A stretch of 64,000 bases of DNA, taken from positions 124,001-188,000 of the forward strand of contig NZ_LMWH01000026.1 of assembly GCF_001507435.1 (NCBI RefSeq), in the 5' to 3' direction. How positions within the stretch are numbered: the first letter of the stretch is position 1; the number at the start of each line of letters is the position of its first letter. Both the position numbers and the translations under genes were made by a program. The stretch comes from Streptomyces sp. NRRL F-5122. GTDB taxonomy: Bacteria; Actinomycetota; Actinomycetes; Streptomycetales; Streptomycetaceae. Below are positions 1 through 9,362 of this stretch, one piece after another. The notes beneath the pieces were generated by a model. That model was not told the DNA's origin, made no database searches, and was given only the letters and a program-made list of their open reading frames with translations.

Positions 1-837
1 CAGGTACGGATCGAAGTGACCGCCCGGTATGACGACGAGCTCCTTCGGCTCGAGAGCGCGTTCATAGGCCCGGAAGGCCAGGTCGGTCGGGGCGACGGTG
101 TCATGGGTGGCGACCAGCATCATGAGCGGCGTCGGGGAGATCTGGTCGATCCAGGCGCCGGGGTCGTAGGCCCGGGAACGGCGGTTCGACTGCACGGTCA
201 CGCTGTTCTCCCAGAGGCCCTCGGGAGCGTCGTGCTCCAGATAGAACTCGATCGCGTCGGCGGCACGGTAGGACGCCGGCGTCGCGGGGTCTGCGTTCAC
301 GAATGCCTGCGTCGCGGGCGCCTTCCCCTGAGCCTGCGCCAGCTCGTCGGCGGCGAACGACTCCTCCAGCTCGCGTGTCAGGTGCGGCGGAACACGCCGC
401 CGCCCGCTCTCGGAGCCACTGATGGTGGGGACCTGTGAGTAGACGGCCTTGATCCGCCGATCCGTCGCACCGAGCACGAGGGCGTGTCCGCCGGAAAAGC
501 TCGTGCCCCACACGCCGATCCGGTCCGCGTCCACCGCGTCGAGGGTCTGCAGATGGGAGATGACCCGCCGCCAGTCCTCCAGCTGCCGATAGGGGTCGAT
601 GTCATGGCGGGGCTCACCGTTGCTGTCGCCGAATCCGCGGTGGTCGTGGAGCGACACCGCGAACCCCGCCTCCGCCAGCTTGCGCGCGATCGGCTCGATC
701 CGGTGGTACTTGGTTCCCCCGAACCCGTGAGACATCGTGATCGTCGCGTGTGGGCCCGTGCCCTCCGGCAGGAACAGCCATCCACTGAGCACGGTCCCGT
801 CGGGAAGGTGAATGCGCTCCTCGGTGCGCTCGACCAT
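1..837 (-). CDS. alpha/beta hydrolase (3' part off the window)
   Basis: A cytosolic serine hydrolase of the dienelactone hydrolase/peptidase S15-like group; 279 residues are visible and the C-terminus lies beyond base 1. Residues 26-75 have the usual fold signature (TMSHGFGG oxyanion loop, then HDHRGFGDS). The nucleophile elbow is GTSFSGG with Ser113, and a GGHFDPY segment near the window edge supplies the probable catalytic His. The ATG at 837 gives a normal domain start. The gene is divergent from the enoyl-CoA hydratase-like gene at 975, and the shared 137-bp gap holds a duplicated inverted repeat, so both are probably controlled together. The substrate is unknown. No signal peptide is seen. 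Confidence 0.88.
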   Translation of the reverse strand, partial: MVERTEERIHLPDGTVLSGWLFLPEGTGPHATITMSHGFGGTKYHRIEPIARKLAEAGFAVSLHDHRGFGDSNGEPRHDIDPYRQLEDWRRVISHLQTLDAVDADRIGVWGTSFSGGHALVLGATDRRIKAVYSQVPTISGSESGRRRVPPHLTRELEESFAADELAQAQGKAPATQAFVNADPATPASYRAADAIEFYLEHDAPEGLWENSVTVQSNRRSRAYDPGAWIDQISPTPLMMLVATHDTVAPTDLAFRAYERALEPKELVVIPGGHFDPYL

Positions 838-895
838 GTGAACTCCTTACGCCGTTTCTGCGCCGCGGTGGCGGCCACCGGGGCGTTCAATCGGG

Positions 896-958
896 GCTTG
901 CAAATCGCAAGCGACACTGCCAAGGTAAATCGGACAGCTTGCAAATCGCAAGTGACAC
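896..958. promoter_or_regulatory. two copies of an inverted-repeat operator in a divergent promoter
   Basis: The 15-bp inverted repeat CTTGCAAATCGCAAG (5-bp arms, 5-nt spacer) occurs at 897-911 and again at 938-952, each within a nearly identical 22-bp unit. The two copies start 41 bp apart, about four helical turns, so bound dimers would lie on the same face. It sits between the hydrolase start (837, minus) and the enoyl-CoA hydratase start (975, plus). This is the arrangement of a repressor operator of the MarR/HxlR/TetR sort. No such regulator gene lies next to it in the window. Confidence 0.6.
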
Positions 959-974
959 GTGAGGGAGTGAACCG

Positions 975-1802
975 ATGCCCTGGGACTACTCGACGATCCG
1001 AACCGAACTACGCAACGGGGTCCTGTGGGCCACGCTCGACAACCCCCCGCTCAATCTCATCGACGAGAAGTTCGTCGCGGACCTGATCGCGTTGCTCGAC
1101 GAGACCGAGGCGGACAACAGCACCCGTGTCGTCGTCTTCCGCAGCGCCGATCCGGACTTCTTCGTCCCGCACGTGGACATACGGCGGATCCCCCAGTACA
1201 CGGCGAAGGCCGCGACGTCCGGCGGGCCGGACGACATCAGCCTCGGTGCGCTCTACCGACGGCTCAGCGAGGCGCGTCCCGTCACGATCACAGCCCTCGA
1301 AGGCCGTGCGCGCGGCGCAGGCGCGGAGTTCCTCTACGCGTGCGACATGCGGTTCGCCTCGCTGGAGCGCGCGGTGATCGGGCAGCCCGAGGTGGGCTTG
1401 GGCACCTTCCCGGGCGCGGGCGCGGTCCAGCACCTCGTACGGCTCGCCGGCCGCGGCCAGGCGATGCAGATCATCCTGAGCTCGGAGGACCTCGGCGCTT
1501 CCGAGGCCGAACGCGTCGGCGTAGTCAACAAGGCGCTTCCGGACGGCGAGTTGATCCCCTACGTGGAGCGACTCGCCGAGCGCATCGCGCTCTTCCCGGA
1601 GGCCGGCGTGCGGCTCGCCAAACGGCGGATCAACGCGGCAGGGCTCGCGGCCAAGGAGGACGTCCACGTCGACGCCGGCTTCTTCCAGATACTGGCCCGG
1701 GACGAGGCCGCCGCCGCCCGGTTCGGCGCCATCACCGAACGCGGATTCCAGGAACGCTCCCTCGCCGAACTCGAGTTGGGCGCGGCCATCGGCGAACTCT
1801 GA
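975..1802 (+). CDS. enoyl-CoA hydratase/isomerase (crotonase) family protein
   Basis: A 275-residue crotonase-fold protein, the normal family length. The N-terminal NPPLNLIDEKF segment, the oxyanion-hole region ITALEGRARGAGAEF (about residues 98-113) and the following QPEVGLGTFPGAGAVQ stretch are typical of the family and include the usual acidic residue position of hydratases. It probably hydrates, isomerises or hydrolyses an acyl-CoA; the substrate cannot be read from sequence. The ATG at 975 follows a GAGGGAG-like ribosome site. It is divergent from a hydrolase gene with a shared duplicated operator, which suggests one inducible catabolic or detoxifying unit. Confidence 0.9.
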   Translation: MPWDYSTIRTELRNGVLWATLDNPPLNLIDEKFVADLIALLDETEADNSTRVVVFRSADPDFFVPHVDIRRIPQYTAKAATSGGPDDISLGALYRRLSEARPVTITALEGRARGAGAEFLYACDMRFASLERAVIGQPEVGLGTFPGAGAVQHLVRLAGRGQAMQIILSSEDLGASEAERVGVVNKALPDGELIPYVERLAERIALFPEAGVRLAKRRINAAGLAAKEDVHVDAGFFQILARDEAAAARFGAITERGFQERSLAELELGAAIGEL

Positions 1803-2000
1803 GCGCGACGGGTCGCCGTCCACCTCCGCTCCCCGTCGGGGGCATGCGGTGGCATCGGTCCTGCGACCCCCACTTGCGCCTGTCCAAGGGGCGAGTCGTC
1901 GCTGCACGTGAGTACCCGAGCCGGTGGACAGTTGCCCGCCCGCTCGGGAGTGATCACGGATGACCGGTCACCGCGCTACGAGACCGCGTCGGGAGTCCTT

Positions 2001-2816
2001 TCAGGCCACGGGGACAAGGGTCAAGTAGGCCAGTCCCAGGACACCTCGATATCCGCGGAGCCACATACCGCGGTGGCGGTCCACCCGGTCGCGGGTCTCC
2101 TTCGCCAGGGGGTGGTCCGGGTGGGCTGCGAGCCACTCCTCGACGTCGGCCTGGTAAGCGGACTCGAAGTGCTCCCACTCGTCGTGGTTCGCGGTCTCGA
2201 TCCAGACTGGGCGGAAGCCGGCGGTGACGGTGAGGTCGACGAGGCCGGCAACGTCGTGAAACTCGGAGGCCGATGCGTCCGGCCACATGACCGACAACTC
2301 GGCTACGGTGGGCGGCCGTTGCCAGAATCCCTCACCCAGAAGGACACAGCCGCCCGGCTTCACCAGGCGGCGAAGGGCGTGCAGCGCGGCGATGGTGCTC
2401 TCCGGGGGCTGATCGTCGCTGAGAGCGTGCCCGGCGCCGAGACACAGAACGATGTCGGCCGGGTCTCTGCTGGTGTCGACGGCGGACTCCTGAACGAATC
2501 GGACACGCCCGGCCAGCCCACGGGTCTCGGCCTCGGCGCGTCCGCGGGCCAGGTCGTCCTCATTGAGGTCGATGCCGACACCGGTCGCGGCGGGCGCCGC
2601 TTCGAGAAGGCGAAGCATGAACTCCCCCCATCCGCAGCCGATGTCGAGCACGGTGATCGGGGCGGTCCGACCGACCCGGTCGGTCAGCCGGCGGATCATC
2701 CCGGCGGCCCGGTCGTCGGAGAGTGGGCCGTGGAAGGTGAGCCGGGTCAGCCGCGGCGGGGCAGTAGTGTCATCCATGAGCCGGAACAGTAGGGAGGCCT
2801 CGGCCGCCTGCGACAC
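2001..2816 (-). CDS. class I SAM-dependent methyltransferase
   Basis: A 271-residue Rossmann methyltransferase. Motif I is VLDIGCGWGE at about residues 56-65; motif II is a GIDLNEDDL loop; the segment DIVLCLGAGHAL corresponds to motif IV, and a VKPGGCVLLGEGFW stretch to the post-motif region. The C-terminal part is rich in Trp and acidic residues and may form the substrate lid. The GTG at 2816 is preceded by a weak GGA; a start at the ATG at 2777 is possible. The gene stands alone, with a strong hairpin upstream that ends the neighbouring transcript. The methyl acceptor is unknown. Confidence 0.85.
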   Translation of the reverse strand: MSQAAEASLLFRLMDDTTAPPRLTRLTFHGPLSDDRAAGMIRRLTDRVGRTAPITVLDIGCGWGEFMLRLLEAAPAATGVGIDLNEDDLARGRAEAETRGLAGRVRFVQESAVDTSRDPADIVLCLGAGHALSDDQPPESTIAALHALRRLVKPGGCVLLGEGFWQRPPTVAELSVMWPDASASEFHDVAGLVDLTVTAGFRPVWIETANHDEWEHFESAYQADVEEWLAAHPDHPLAKETRDRVDRHRGMWLRGYRGVLGLAYLTLVPVA

Positions 2817-2916
2817 CTGTTTTCCGCGCGACGAGGGCAGACGGGCAGATCGACGCAGGCGCGCCGACCCGGCCCGCTCATGGGTCGGCGGTCGGGCCGG
2901 AAGGGCTCCGCCGGGG

Positions 2917-2947
2917 CCGCCGACCGGTCACAAAGACCGGTCGGCGG
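2917..2947 (-). terminator. strong stem-loop downstream of the phosphodiester glycosidase
   Basis: A perfect 13-bp stem (arms 2917-2929 and 2935-2947, built on CCGCCGACCGGTC) with a 5-nt ACAAA loop. It lies 88 bp past the stop of the minus-strand gene ending at 3035. No U-tract follows, which is normal for Streptomyces terminators. Confidence 0.75.
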
Positions 2948-3034
2948 AGACCACCGCGGGGACCCGATCCGTGCCCGTGTCCCGCGCTCGTGCCTGCCCC
3001 CCGTCGCGGACCTGCTGGGCCGACGAACCTCGGG

Positions 3035-6000
3035 TCAGACGAGTCCGACCGTGGCGGAGGCGGTCCGGTCGCCCGATGACACCGTGAGGGTGACCGTGCC
3101 GGAACGCACCGCGGTGAGGCTGCCCGACGCGAGGTCGAGCACCGCGAGCGTCTTCGGGCTCCGCCCGGCCGACTTCGCCTCGGACTCCGTCCGCACCACC
3201 GCAAGTCCGGGACCGCCGCTCCAGCTGACGGTCGCGGGATAGCGCAGGGGGAACTCGAGGCCGAATTCGCTGGTGACACCCGTCGCGGAGACCGCCTCCG
3301 AGTGGCCCACCGTGATCTTCTCCGGTACCGACAGTTCGATCGCGTCGATCAGAGGACGGCACTCGGCCTGCAGCCAGTCACGGGTCTCCGGACTCGGCTG
3401 CCCCGCCCTGATCCGGGCGGGCCGCCGGTCGACACCTACGTGCATCCACCCGAAGAAGCCGCCCTGGTCGGGCGAGCTGTAGGGGGTCTTGCCCACGGCC
3501 GGGGTGGTGACCTCGAGCACTCCGTCGGCACGGCTGACCGACGCGGTGTGCGCATGACCGGTGAACAGCGCCACCGGCTTGCCGGCGCTCTCCCGGAAGT
3601 CCGCCAGCCAGCGCTTGAGGAGGTCGGCCTCGAGCTGGTCGGACAGCTGCGAGGCGGCCGCCCCGGACGGATCGTGCAGGGGGTGGTGGAAGGAGACCAC
3701 GACGCCCGTGACCGAGGGGTCCTTCGCCGCCTTCACCAACTCCGACTGCAGCAGCGGAACCTGGTCCCAGTCCGACGTACGCATGTCGCCCGTGTGGGAG
3801 TCCAGCAGGATGAAGCGGGTGCCCTTGTGGTCGAAGACCTCCTTGTTGGGGCGGCCGGTCGCGGTGAGAAAGGCCTCCAGCCCGCCGGTCGAGGACAGCC
3901 CCGCCTCGTGGTTGCCCGGCGTCCAGTACACCGGCAGGTCACTCGGTACGTGATCGCGCAGCAGACCGTTGGCGAGCTCGAAGTCCGCGGGGTTGTTGTT
4001 GTCCACGAAGTCGCCGTTGATGAGGATGAAGTCGGGCTCGGCCGCAACCACCTGGTCCAGGGCGATCGCCGCCTGCCGCCCGGAGAAGGAGTTCAGTCCT
4101 GCGGCCGCGCTGATGTGCAGGTCGGACAGGACGGCGAACGTCCACCGGTCGTGCGGAACCCCGCCCTGCTCGACCACATAGGGGTCGGGTTGCGGCGGCT
4201 CGTTGGTGTCGGGCTGCTGCCCGACCTGTGCGACGAGTGCGTCGAACTCCAGTTGGCCGGCGTTCTTGTTGGCCTGCGACGTCTCCGCGATGTAGACGCG
4301 CTGCAGCGTGACGGGGTCGGAGAAGCCCGCGGGTATGTCGCCCACGACCCTGCGCCAGCCCGTCCAGTCGACGGTCAGGGCGAAGGTGAACGGCACATTG
4401 GTGGTGCCCTGCGACGACATCATGGCGCGCAGCCAGTGCCTCTGGCCGTCGCCGTTGACCCACAGTGCGAGCTTCTTCGCGCCTGCCGGCAGGGTGATCG
4501 GGCCGGAGCCGGCCACCGCGTACGCCGCCGAGGTGCTGGACTGCCCGGTGAAGTCGTACGTCAGCCGCAGAGCGTGGTTGTCCGCGGAGGCACCCGGGCG
4601 GTCCGGGGCCGGGACGACGGCGACCGTCGCGGTGCCTCGGGCGGCCAGCGCCGTCCAAGTCTCGTCGGGCTCGAACTCGGCCAGCGGGACGTCGATCAGT
4701 CCCACCGTCACCGGAAGCTTCGCCGTGACGCCCTGCACGCTCGCCGTGAGAGTGGTCGCCTTGCCACCTGCCTCCGCGGCGCCGGTGACGCTGAGGCTGC
4801 CGTCGGTCTCGGCCTTCACCGTGATCACGGTCTTGTCGTAGTCGAGGCTCACGTCGCGCGGTACGACCGGTGCGTCGAACCCGTCGGCGTCGTAGCCGGT
4901 GAGCCGGACGCGCGCCGAGGTGCCGGGGTCGATCGTGACGGCGCGCTGGGTGAAGGCCAGCCGGTGCAGGTCCCCGAGGACCCGCAGCTCGTGCCGCCCC
5001 TCCGCGGAGCCCGAACGGGCGCGCAGCGTCCCGGACCCCGGCCGCTCGGCGTGGAAGACGCCGTCCTGCGCCCTGCCCAGCGAGCTGGGCTTCGCGGTCC
5101 ATTTGACCGGCTTCTTGCCGGCGTCCACCGGTGCCCACGTCTCGTCGTGGCCGGCGGCCGCGACATCCATGGTGAGCCCGGGAACCACCCGGTCGGCCTG
5201 GAGACGCACATCGAGTCCACGCAAGGTGCCCGATCCCCGCGGGGAGAACAGTCCGACACCGTTGGGTACCGGCCGTTCGTTCCCGTCCGACGGCGTGTTG
5301 ACGACATCGGCCCGGGCGTCGCCCGGCCGTCGTGCGACCAGTTCGGTGGAGCCGCCGCCGTCGAGCATGAAGGCCTCGGTGGCGCCGAGCTGCACCATGA
5401 GCTTGGCCATGTCGTCGAAGCTCAGGCCCGCGGAGAAGTTGGCCGATCCGTCGACCGCGACCAGCAGCAGCCTGTGCCCGCCGTCGAGCCAGCCGATGGC
5501 CGTGCGGGGCTTGGGGACATCATTGCCCGTGCTGGGCGGAAAGTCGATCGGGGCGCCGTTTCGGACCAGCACCGCGCCACTGCCGAGCGCCATACGCAGC
5601 TCGGAGCCCGCATCGCTCTGGGGCTTGAACGCCACGCTCACGGCGTCGCCCGGCTCTGCGGTGGCCAGTTGACCGGCGGCGGCGCCGCGGCCCAGGACGA
5701 TCAGCCCGTCGTCCGGTACGGCCGTGTCGGTCAGCTTGCTCTCGACGGAGACGACCTTGCCGTTCACGACGACGAGTTCGGTGTAGGGGCCGCCGTCGTG
5801 GATGAGTGTGCGATCGCCCGGACCCCACAACGGGGTGAACACCGCGATGGAGTCGGCAGGCACGGTGGCGGAGTTGAGCGCGGCGAGGGGCCGCTGAGTG
5901 TCCGCCACGATGACGGTGCCCGTGATCATGAGATCGGCGAGCCGGGCGATGCGGTCGGCGCCGATCGCCGCGACGGTCGACGGCCGGACGGCCCCCTTGC

Positions 6001-6505
6001 GCACCGTGCCGTTCTGGATCTCGGGACCCTCGGCCGCGTTGGTCTCGGTGATGTTGAAGTAGTCACCGTTGACGGCGGCGACCGCGTGCTGGGCATCTGA
6101 CAGCTGCGTCAGTGCCCGGGCGTCGCTCACCCTGCCTGCGACCAGGTCCACGCCGACCGACTCGTCGCCCAGGTCCGCGTTCAGTACATGGACCCGCATC
6201 CAGCCGGTACGGCCGAAGGTGTCGAAGGAGGTGAGGACGATCCCGGGGGCGACGGGACGGTCGACGCGGTCTGCCTCGACGGACTCTCCGGGGACGGTGG
6301 TCCGGTACTTCGGAATCGTGTAGCCGAGGGGGTTCTTCGACCCCCGGACGGCGGAGGTCGAGGGTCTCCCGACCGGTCCGGATCCGTTCTCCTGGCGGGG
6401 ACCGGCGGTTGCGACACCGCCGGTCGCGGCGAGCCCGGCGGCGACGGCGCCGACGATGAGCCCGCGTCGTGTGACGCCCGCGGCGCTGGTGTGATGGTCG
6501 TTCAT
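3035..6505 (-). CDS. Tat-exported phosphodiester glycosidase/metallophosphoesterase
   Basis: A 1156-residue exported two-enzyme protein. The N-terminus has a twin-arginine signal (TRRGLIVGAVAAGL, residues 12-25). Residues about 60-440 form a phosphodiester glycosidase (NAGPA-like, DUF2233) domain: the AVNGDYF and MLDGGGSTELV motifs and a KPRTAIGW segment are visible. Ig-like and jelly-roll-like segments follow. A calcineurin-type metallophosphoesterase covers about residues 775-1050 with all metal motifs: SDLH, NGDFVD, GNHE, SFHHP and GHAH. NAGPA-type enzymes remove sugars from phosphodiester links, so the pair could strip a sugar phosphodiester and then dephosphorylate, for example on teichoic or exopolysaccharide phosphates; that substrate is inference. 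Transcribed alone and ended by the hairpin at 2917-2947. Confidence 0.88.
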   Translation of the reverse strand: MNDHHTSAAGVTRRGLIVGAVAAGLAATGGVATAGPRQENGSGPVGRPSTSAVRGSKNPLGYTIPKYRTTVPGESVEADRVDRPVAPGIVLTSFDTFGRTGWMRVHVLNADLGDESVGVDLVAGRVSDARALTQLSDAQHAVAAVNGDYFNITETNAAEGPEIQNGTVRKGAVRPSTVAAIGADRIARLADLMITGTVIVADTQRPLAALNSATVPADSIAVFTPLWGPGDRTLIHDGGPYTELVVVNGKVVSVESKLTDTAVPDDGLIVLGRGAAAGQLATAEPGDAVSVAFKPQSDAGSELRMALGSGAVLVRNGAPIDFPPSTGNDVPKPRTAIGWLDGGHRLLLVAVDGSANFSAGLSFDDMAKLMVQLGATEAFMLDGGGSTELVARRPGDARADVVNTPSDGNERPVPNGVGLFSPRGSGTLRGLDVRLQADRVVPGLTMDVAAAGHDETWAPVDAGKKPVKWTAKPSSLGRAQDGVFHAERPGSGTLRARSGSAEGRHELRVLGDLHRLAFTQRAVTIDPGTSARVRLTGYDADGFDAPVVPRDVSLDYDKTVITVKAETDGSLSVTGAAEAGGKATTLTASVQGVTAKLPVTVGLIDVPLAEFEPDETWTALAARGTATVAVVPAPDRPGASADNHALRLTYDFTGQSSTSAAYAVAGSGPITLPAGAKKLALWVNGDGQRHWLRAMMSSQGTTNVPFTFALTVDWTGWRRVVGDIPAGFSDPVTLQRVYIAETSQANKNAGQLEFDALVAQVGQQPDTNEPPQPDPYVVEQGGVPHDRWTFAVLSDLHISAAAGLNSFSGRQAAIALDQVVAAEPDFILINGDFVDNNNPADFELANGLLRDHVPSDLPVYWTPGNHEAGLSSTGGLEAFLTATGRPNKEVFDHKGTRFILLDSHTGDMRTSDWDQVPLLQSELVKAAKDPSVTGVVVSFHHPLHDPSGAAASQLSDQLEADLLKRWLADFRESAGKPVALFTGHAHTASVSRADGVLEVTTPAVGKTPYSSPDQGGFFGWMHVGVDRRPARIRAGQPSPETRDWLQAECRPLIDAIELSVPEKITVGHSEAVSATGVTSEFGLEFPLRYPATVSWSGGPGLAVVRTESEAKSAGRSPKTLAVLDLASGSLTAVRSGTVTLTVSSGDRTASATVGLV

Positions 6506-6625
6506 GAACGCGGAAGGTATTGGCCCCGACGTACGGCGAGATGAACGAAGAACTGAGGATGGACGTCGGATTGGCGTTGCGGGCGTGGGCGCTCGGCCCG
6601 AGCGCGGGGCCTCAGCCGCCGTGTG

Positions 6626-7345
6626 TCAGAGTTGATCCCGCCGAAGCTGCACGAAGGTGCGCTCGCCGTGCGCATCCGTGATGTCGACGGTGACGCTTTC
6701 CCATGAGCCGGCGGGCTCCTCGGGCACATCGCCCGTCAGGAACTCCGCCAACGCCAGCAGTTCGTCGGTCACCCGCACGCCTGTGAGGCGCTCGGTCAGT
6801 GCGAACACCGCCGCCTTGCGATCGACACCGGGCGCTTCATCGTCCGTGGGGTCGAGACCGACCTCACGCATCACGGCATTCAGTTCGTCGGGAGTGCTGC
6901 CGCTTCTGACCTGGGGCCGCTCGAACATGGTGCGCAGCTCTCCGTGCTCGTACCAGTGGAAGAAGTGCATGGGTTTTCCCCCATTGCTCGAATGGGAGAC
7001 GGCCCGGGTCCCGGCGGAGAGGGTCTCCATGAGGAGAGGCGACCCCAGATCGCCGCCGAGCACGAGAGCGAGAGTCCAGTCCCCTCCTTCGCCCTCGACG
7101 GTGCACGCTCCTGCGAGAATCGTCTCGTCCCAGTACTCGGCCTCGATGAGACGCTCCTGGTGCTGCTCGATCAGTTCACCGAGCCCTGCGGACATACCCC
7201 TCGGCTCGGCGCCCGCCATCCCGAGCAGTTCGTCGGGCCGGACTCCGCGCACCAGAGCCAGGGTGTATCCGAGGTCCAACGCGTATCCGAACCCTGCGGA
7301 CGAGGAACGTATCCAGCCGTAGTCGGCTGCGGTCGCGGAAGCCAT
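6626..7345 (-). CDS. DUF6461-like protein
   Basis: A soluble protein of 239 residues without signal peptide or membrane segment. It starts MASATAADYGWIRSS and continues with GYTLALVRGVRPDELLG, a pattern I associate with the actinomycete DUF6461 family, whose function is unknown. The middle part (HSSNGGKPMHFFHWYEHGELR) resembles proteins related to Streptomyces toxin/immunity or sensing clusters, but nothing catalytic is visible. The ATG at 7345 was chosen because an AGGA lies 8 nt upstream; an in-frame start up to 7375 is possible. It lies 75 bp downstream of the phosphatase gene reading the other way round the cell, on the same strand, so cotranscription from the SpoIIE-type gene is not excluded. 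Confidence 0.65.
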   Translation of the reverse strand: MASATAADYGWIRSSSAGFGYALDLGYTLALVRGVRPDELLGMAGAEPRGMSAGLGELIEQHQERLIEAEYWDETILAGACTVEGEGGDWTLALVLGGDLGSPLLMETLSAGTRAVSHSSNGGKPMHFFHWYEHGELRTMFERPQVRSGSTPDELNAVMREVGLDPTDDEAPGVDRKAAVFALTERLTGVRVTDELLALAEFLTGDVPEEPAGSWESVTVDITDAHGERTFVQLRRDQL

Positions 7346-7420
7346 GCGCGGCATCCTGCCAGTGCCCACCGACATCGGTCCGCCGTCCCCGCCGCCGGTG
7401 CGCGGTGCCGAACCGGAGGG

Positions 7421-9196
7421 TCACCGCAGCGCGGGTCGCCGGGTTCCTGCCGCACCGCCGGGCTCCGGACCGGAGGTGCGGGCGAGGAGCAAGGTGACGT
7501 CGTCGGTCGGCGCCTGGCCCGTCAGGGTGTCCAGGACCTCGGAGCACAGCACGTCGAGAGGGCGGCCGGGATGATCGAGAGCGGTGCGCAGCCGCTCGAT
7601 GCCCGTGTCGATGTCGTGGTGGCGGTCCTCGATGAGGCCGTCGGTGTAGAGGGCGATGGTGCTGCCTTCGGCCAGTTCCACCTCGGCGGACCGGTACGGC
7701 AGCACACCGAGGCCGAGCGGTGTGCCGTTGGGCAGCCTCGGAAAGGTGACGCCACCGCCGGGATGGAGGATCGCGGGCGGCGGATGCCCGGCCCGTGCGA
7801 CGGTGCAGCGGCGGGTGGCGGGATCGTAGACGGCGTACAGGCAGGTGGCGCCCGCGGACGGGTCCGGGGTGCCGATCTCCTCCTCGGCGATGCGGATGAC
7901 CGCCTGGTCGAGATGGGCCATGAGCCGGTGCGGGGGCAGGTCGAGGTCGGCGAGCGTGTGCACGGCGGTACGCAGGCGGCCCATGGTGGCCGCCGCGTTG
8001 ATGCCGTGCCCGGTCACGTCACCGACCACCAGCGCCACCCGGCCGCCGTTCAGGGGGATCACGTCGTGCCAGTCCCCTCCCACGCCGTCCTCGAGGTCCG
8101 CCGGCCGTGAGCGGGAGACCACCTCCAGGTCAGGGCCCCCACTGACGGCGCGGGGAAGCAGCCCACGCTGGAGGGCCAAGGCCGTGGCGCGTTCGTGGGT
8201 GTAGCGGCGTGCGTTGTCCAGGCTGAGCGCGGCTCTGGCCACGAGCTCCTCGGCGATGAGCAGGTCCTGCGGGTCGAACGGAGCCCGGTTGTCCGTCCGC
8301 ACGAACACCGTGACGCCCAGGATGACTCCGCGGGCCCGGATCGGCACGACCATCAGGCTGTGGATCCCGCGTTCCCGAATCGTCCTGGCCCGTGCCGGGT
8401 CGTTGGTCAGCCAGGTGGAGCGCCTGTCCAGGACGGGCTCCAGGTAGGAACGCTCGCTCGAGAGGACCTGGGTCAGCGGGGACAACGGCGGCACGTACAC
8501 CACGTCACCGACGCCGAAGAGCGACTCCGGCGCGCCGGGGTGGATCGATGCGAGACCCGCCCTCCGGAACACGGGCATGTACTCGCCGTCCGCACAGAGC
8601 CGTGCCAGCGGTTCCTCGCCCAGTCGCACGGTGTCGGCGAGGTCGACGGTCACGAAGTCGGCCAGCAACGGCACTGTGAAAGCGGCCAGTTCCCCCGCGG
8701 TGCGGGTCACGTCGAGTGTGGTGCCGATCCGGGCACCGGCCTCACTGAGCAGGCTCAGACGGTCCGCGGCAGGATGCCCGCCGGTGACCTCCACGACCAC
8801 CAGGGCCACGCCCGTCGTGCGGCCGTCCGTGTCGTCCAGGCGCAGACAGGAGAGCGACAGCGTGCGGTGGTGTTCCACGCCGTCAGCGGCCGGGACGCGG
8901 TACTGGCGGCCTATGACGGGGGTGCCGGTGGCCAGCACCTGGCGCATCACCGCCGTGTACGAGGCGACGCTGCCGGCCAGTGCCGTCTCAGGCCGCCGTC
9001 CGAGCCGCTTGTGCCGCGGGACGGCGTCGTACTGCTCCAGGGCGTCGTTGACCCAGGTGCAGTGCAGTGCGGCGTCGAAGAGGGCAAGGCCTATGGACGA
9101 GTGGGTCAGCAGGGCCGACGCCGGTTCGCCGTGGCCGGCCGTGCTCTGCAGGACCTCTTCCAGGTCCTTCGGTGTACCGGTCGGGGGTGTTTCCAT
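7421..9196 (-). CDS. PAS-GAF-SpoIIE (PP2C) phosphatase
   Basis: A 591-residue cytosolic regulator. A PAS domain covers about residues 20-150 (HSSIGLALFDAALHCTWVN), a GAF domain about 170-350, and a PPM/SpoIIE serine phosphatase domain the C-terminal 230 residues. The metal-binding motifs are intact: GGDWHDVI, VGDVTGHG and LYTDGLIE. Such proteins dephosphorylate anti-sigma-factor antagonists in response to signals sensed by PAS/GAF. There is no histidine-kinase-like domain, unlike the relative at 34016. The ATG at 9196 is used because the PAS domain starts there and the open frame upstream would run into the oxidoreductase gene. Confidence 0.88.
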   Translation of the reverse strand: METPPTGTPKDLEEVLQSTAGHGEPASALLTHSSIGLALFDAALHCTWVNDALEQYDAVPRHKRLGRRPETALAGSVASYTAVMRQVLATGTPVIGRQYRVPAADGVEHHRTLSLSCLRLDDTDGRTTGVALVVVEVTGGHPAADRLSLLSEAGARIGTTLDVTRTAGELAAFTVPLLADFVTVDLADTVRLGEEPLARLCADGEYMPVFRRAGLASIHPGAPESLFGVGDVVYVPPLSPLTQVLSSERSYLEPVLDRRSTWLTNDPARARTIRERGIHSLMVVPIRARGVILGVTVFVRTDNRAPFDPQDLLIAEELVARAALSLDNARRYTHERATALALQRGLLPRAVSGGPDLEVVSRSRPADLEDGVGGDWHDVIPLNGGRVALVVGDVTGHGINAAATMGRLRTAVHTLADLDLPPHRLMAHLDQAVIRIAEEEIGTPDPSAGATCLYAVYDPATRRCTVARAGHPPPAILHPGGGVTFPRLPNGTPLGLGVLPYRSAEVELAEGSTIALYTDGLIEDRHHDIDTGIERLRTALDHPGRPLDVLCSEVLDTLTGQAPTDDVTLLLARTSGPEPGGAAGTRRPALR

Positions 9197-9362
9197 GAGT
9201 GGGGTGGTTCTCCGGCTCTGCTCAGGGAGCTCGAGTCGTTCGATGCCGGCGGCAGCAAAGGGCGCGGTGAGCGGCCGGGCGCGCACGGGTGGCGGGACGT
9301 GGCGGTCTCGGACCGGTCGGTTGTCCGGGTCCGCGCGAGGGAACGGGCAGCATGGCATCGCG

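Noticed and set aside
3302..6100. Long plus-strand open frame of about 930 codons opposite the phosphodiester glycosidase
   Set aside because: It is the antisense shadow of a gene with clear domains. Its translation is Arg/Gly/Val-rich without motifs, a common effect of GC-rich coding strands.
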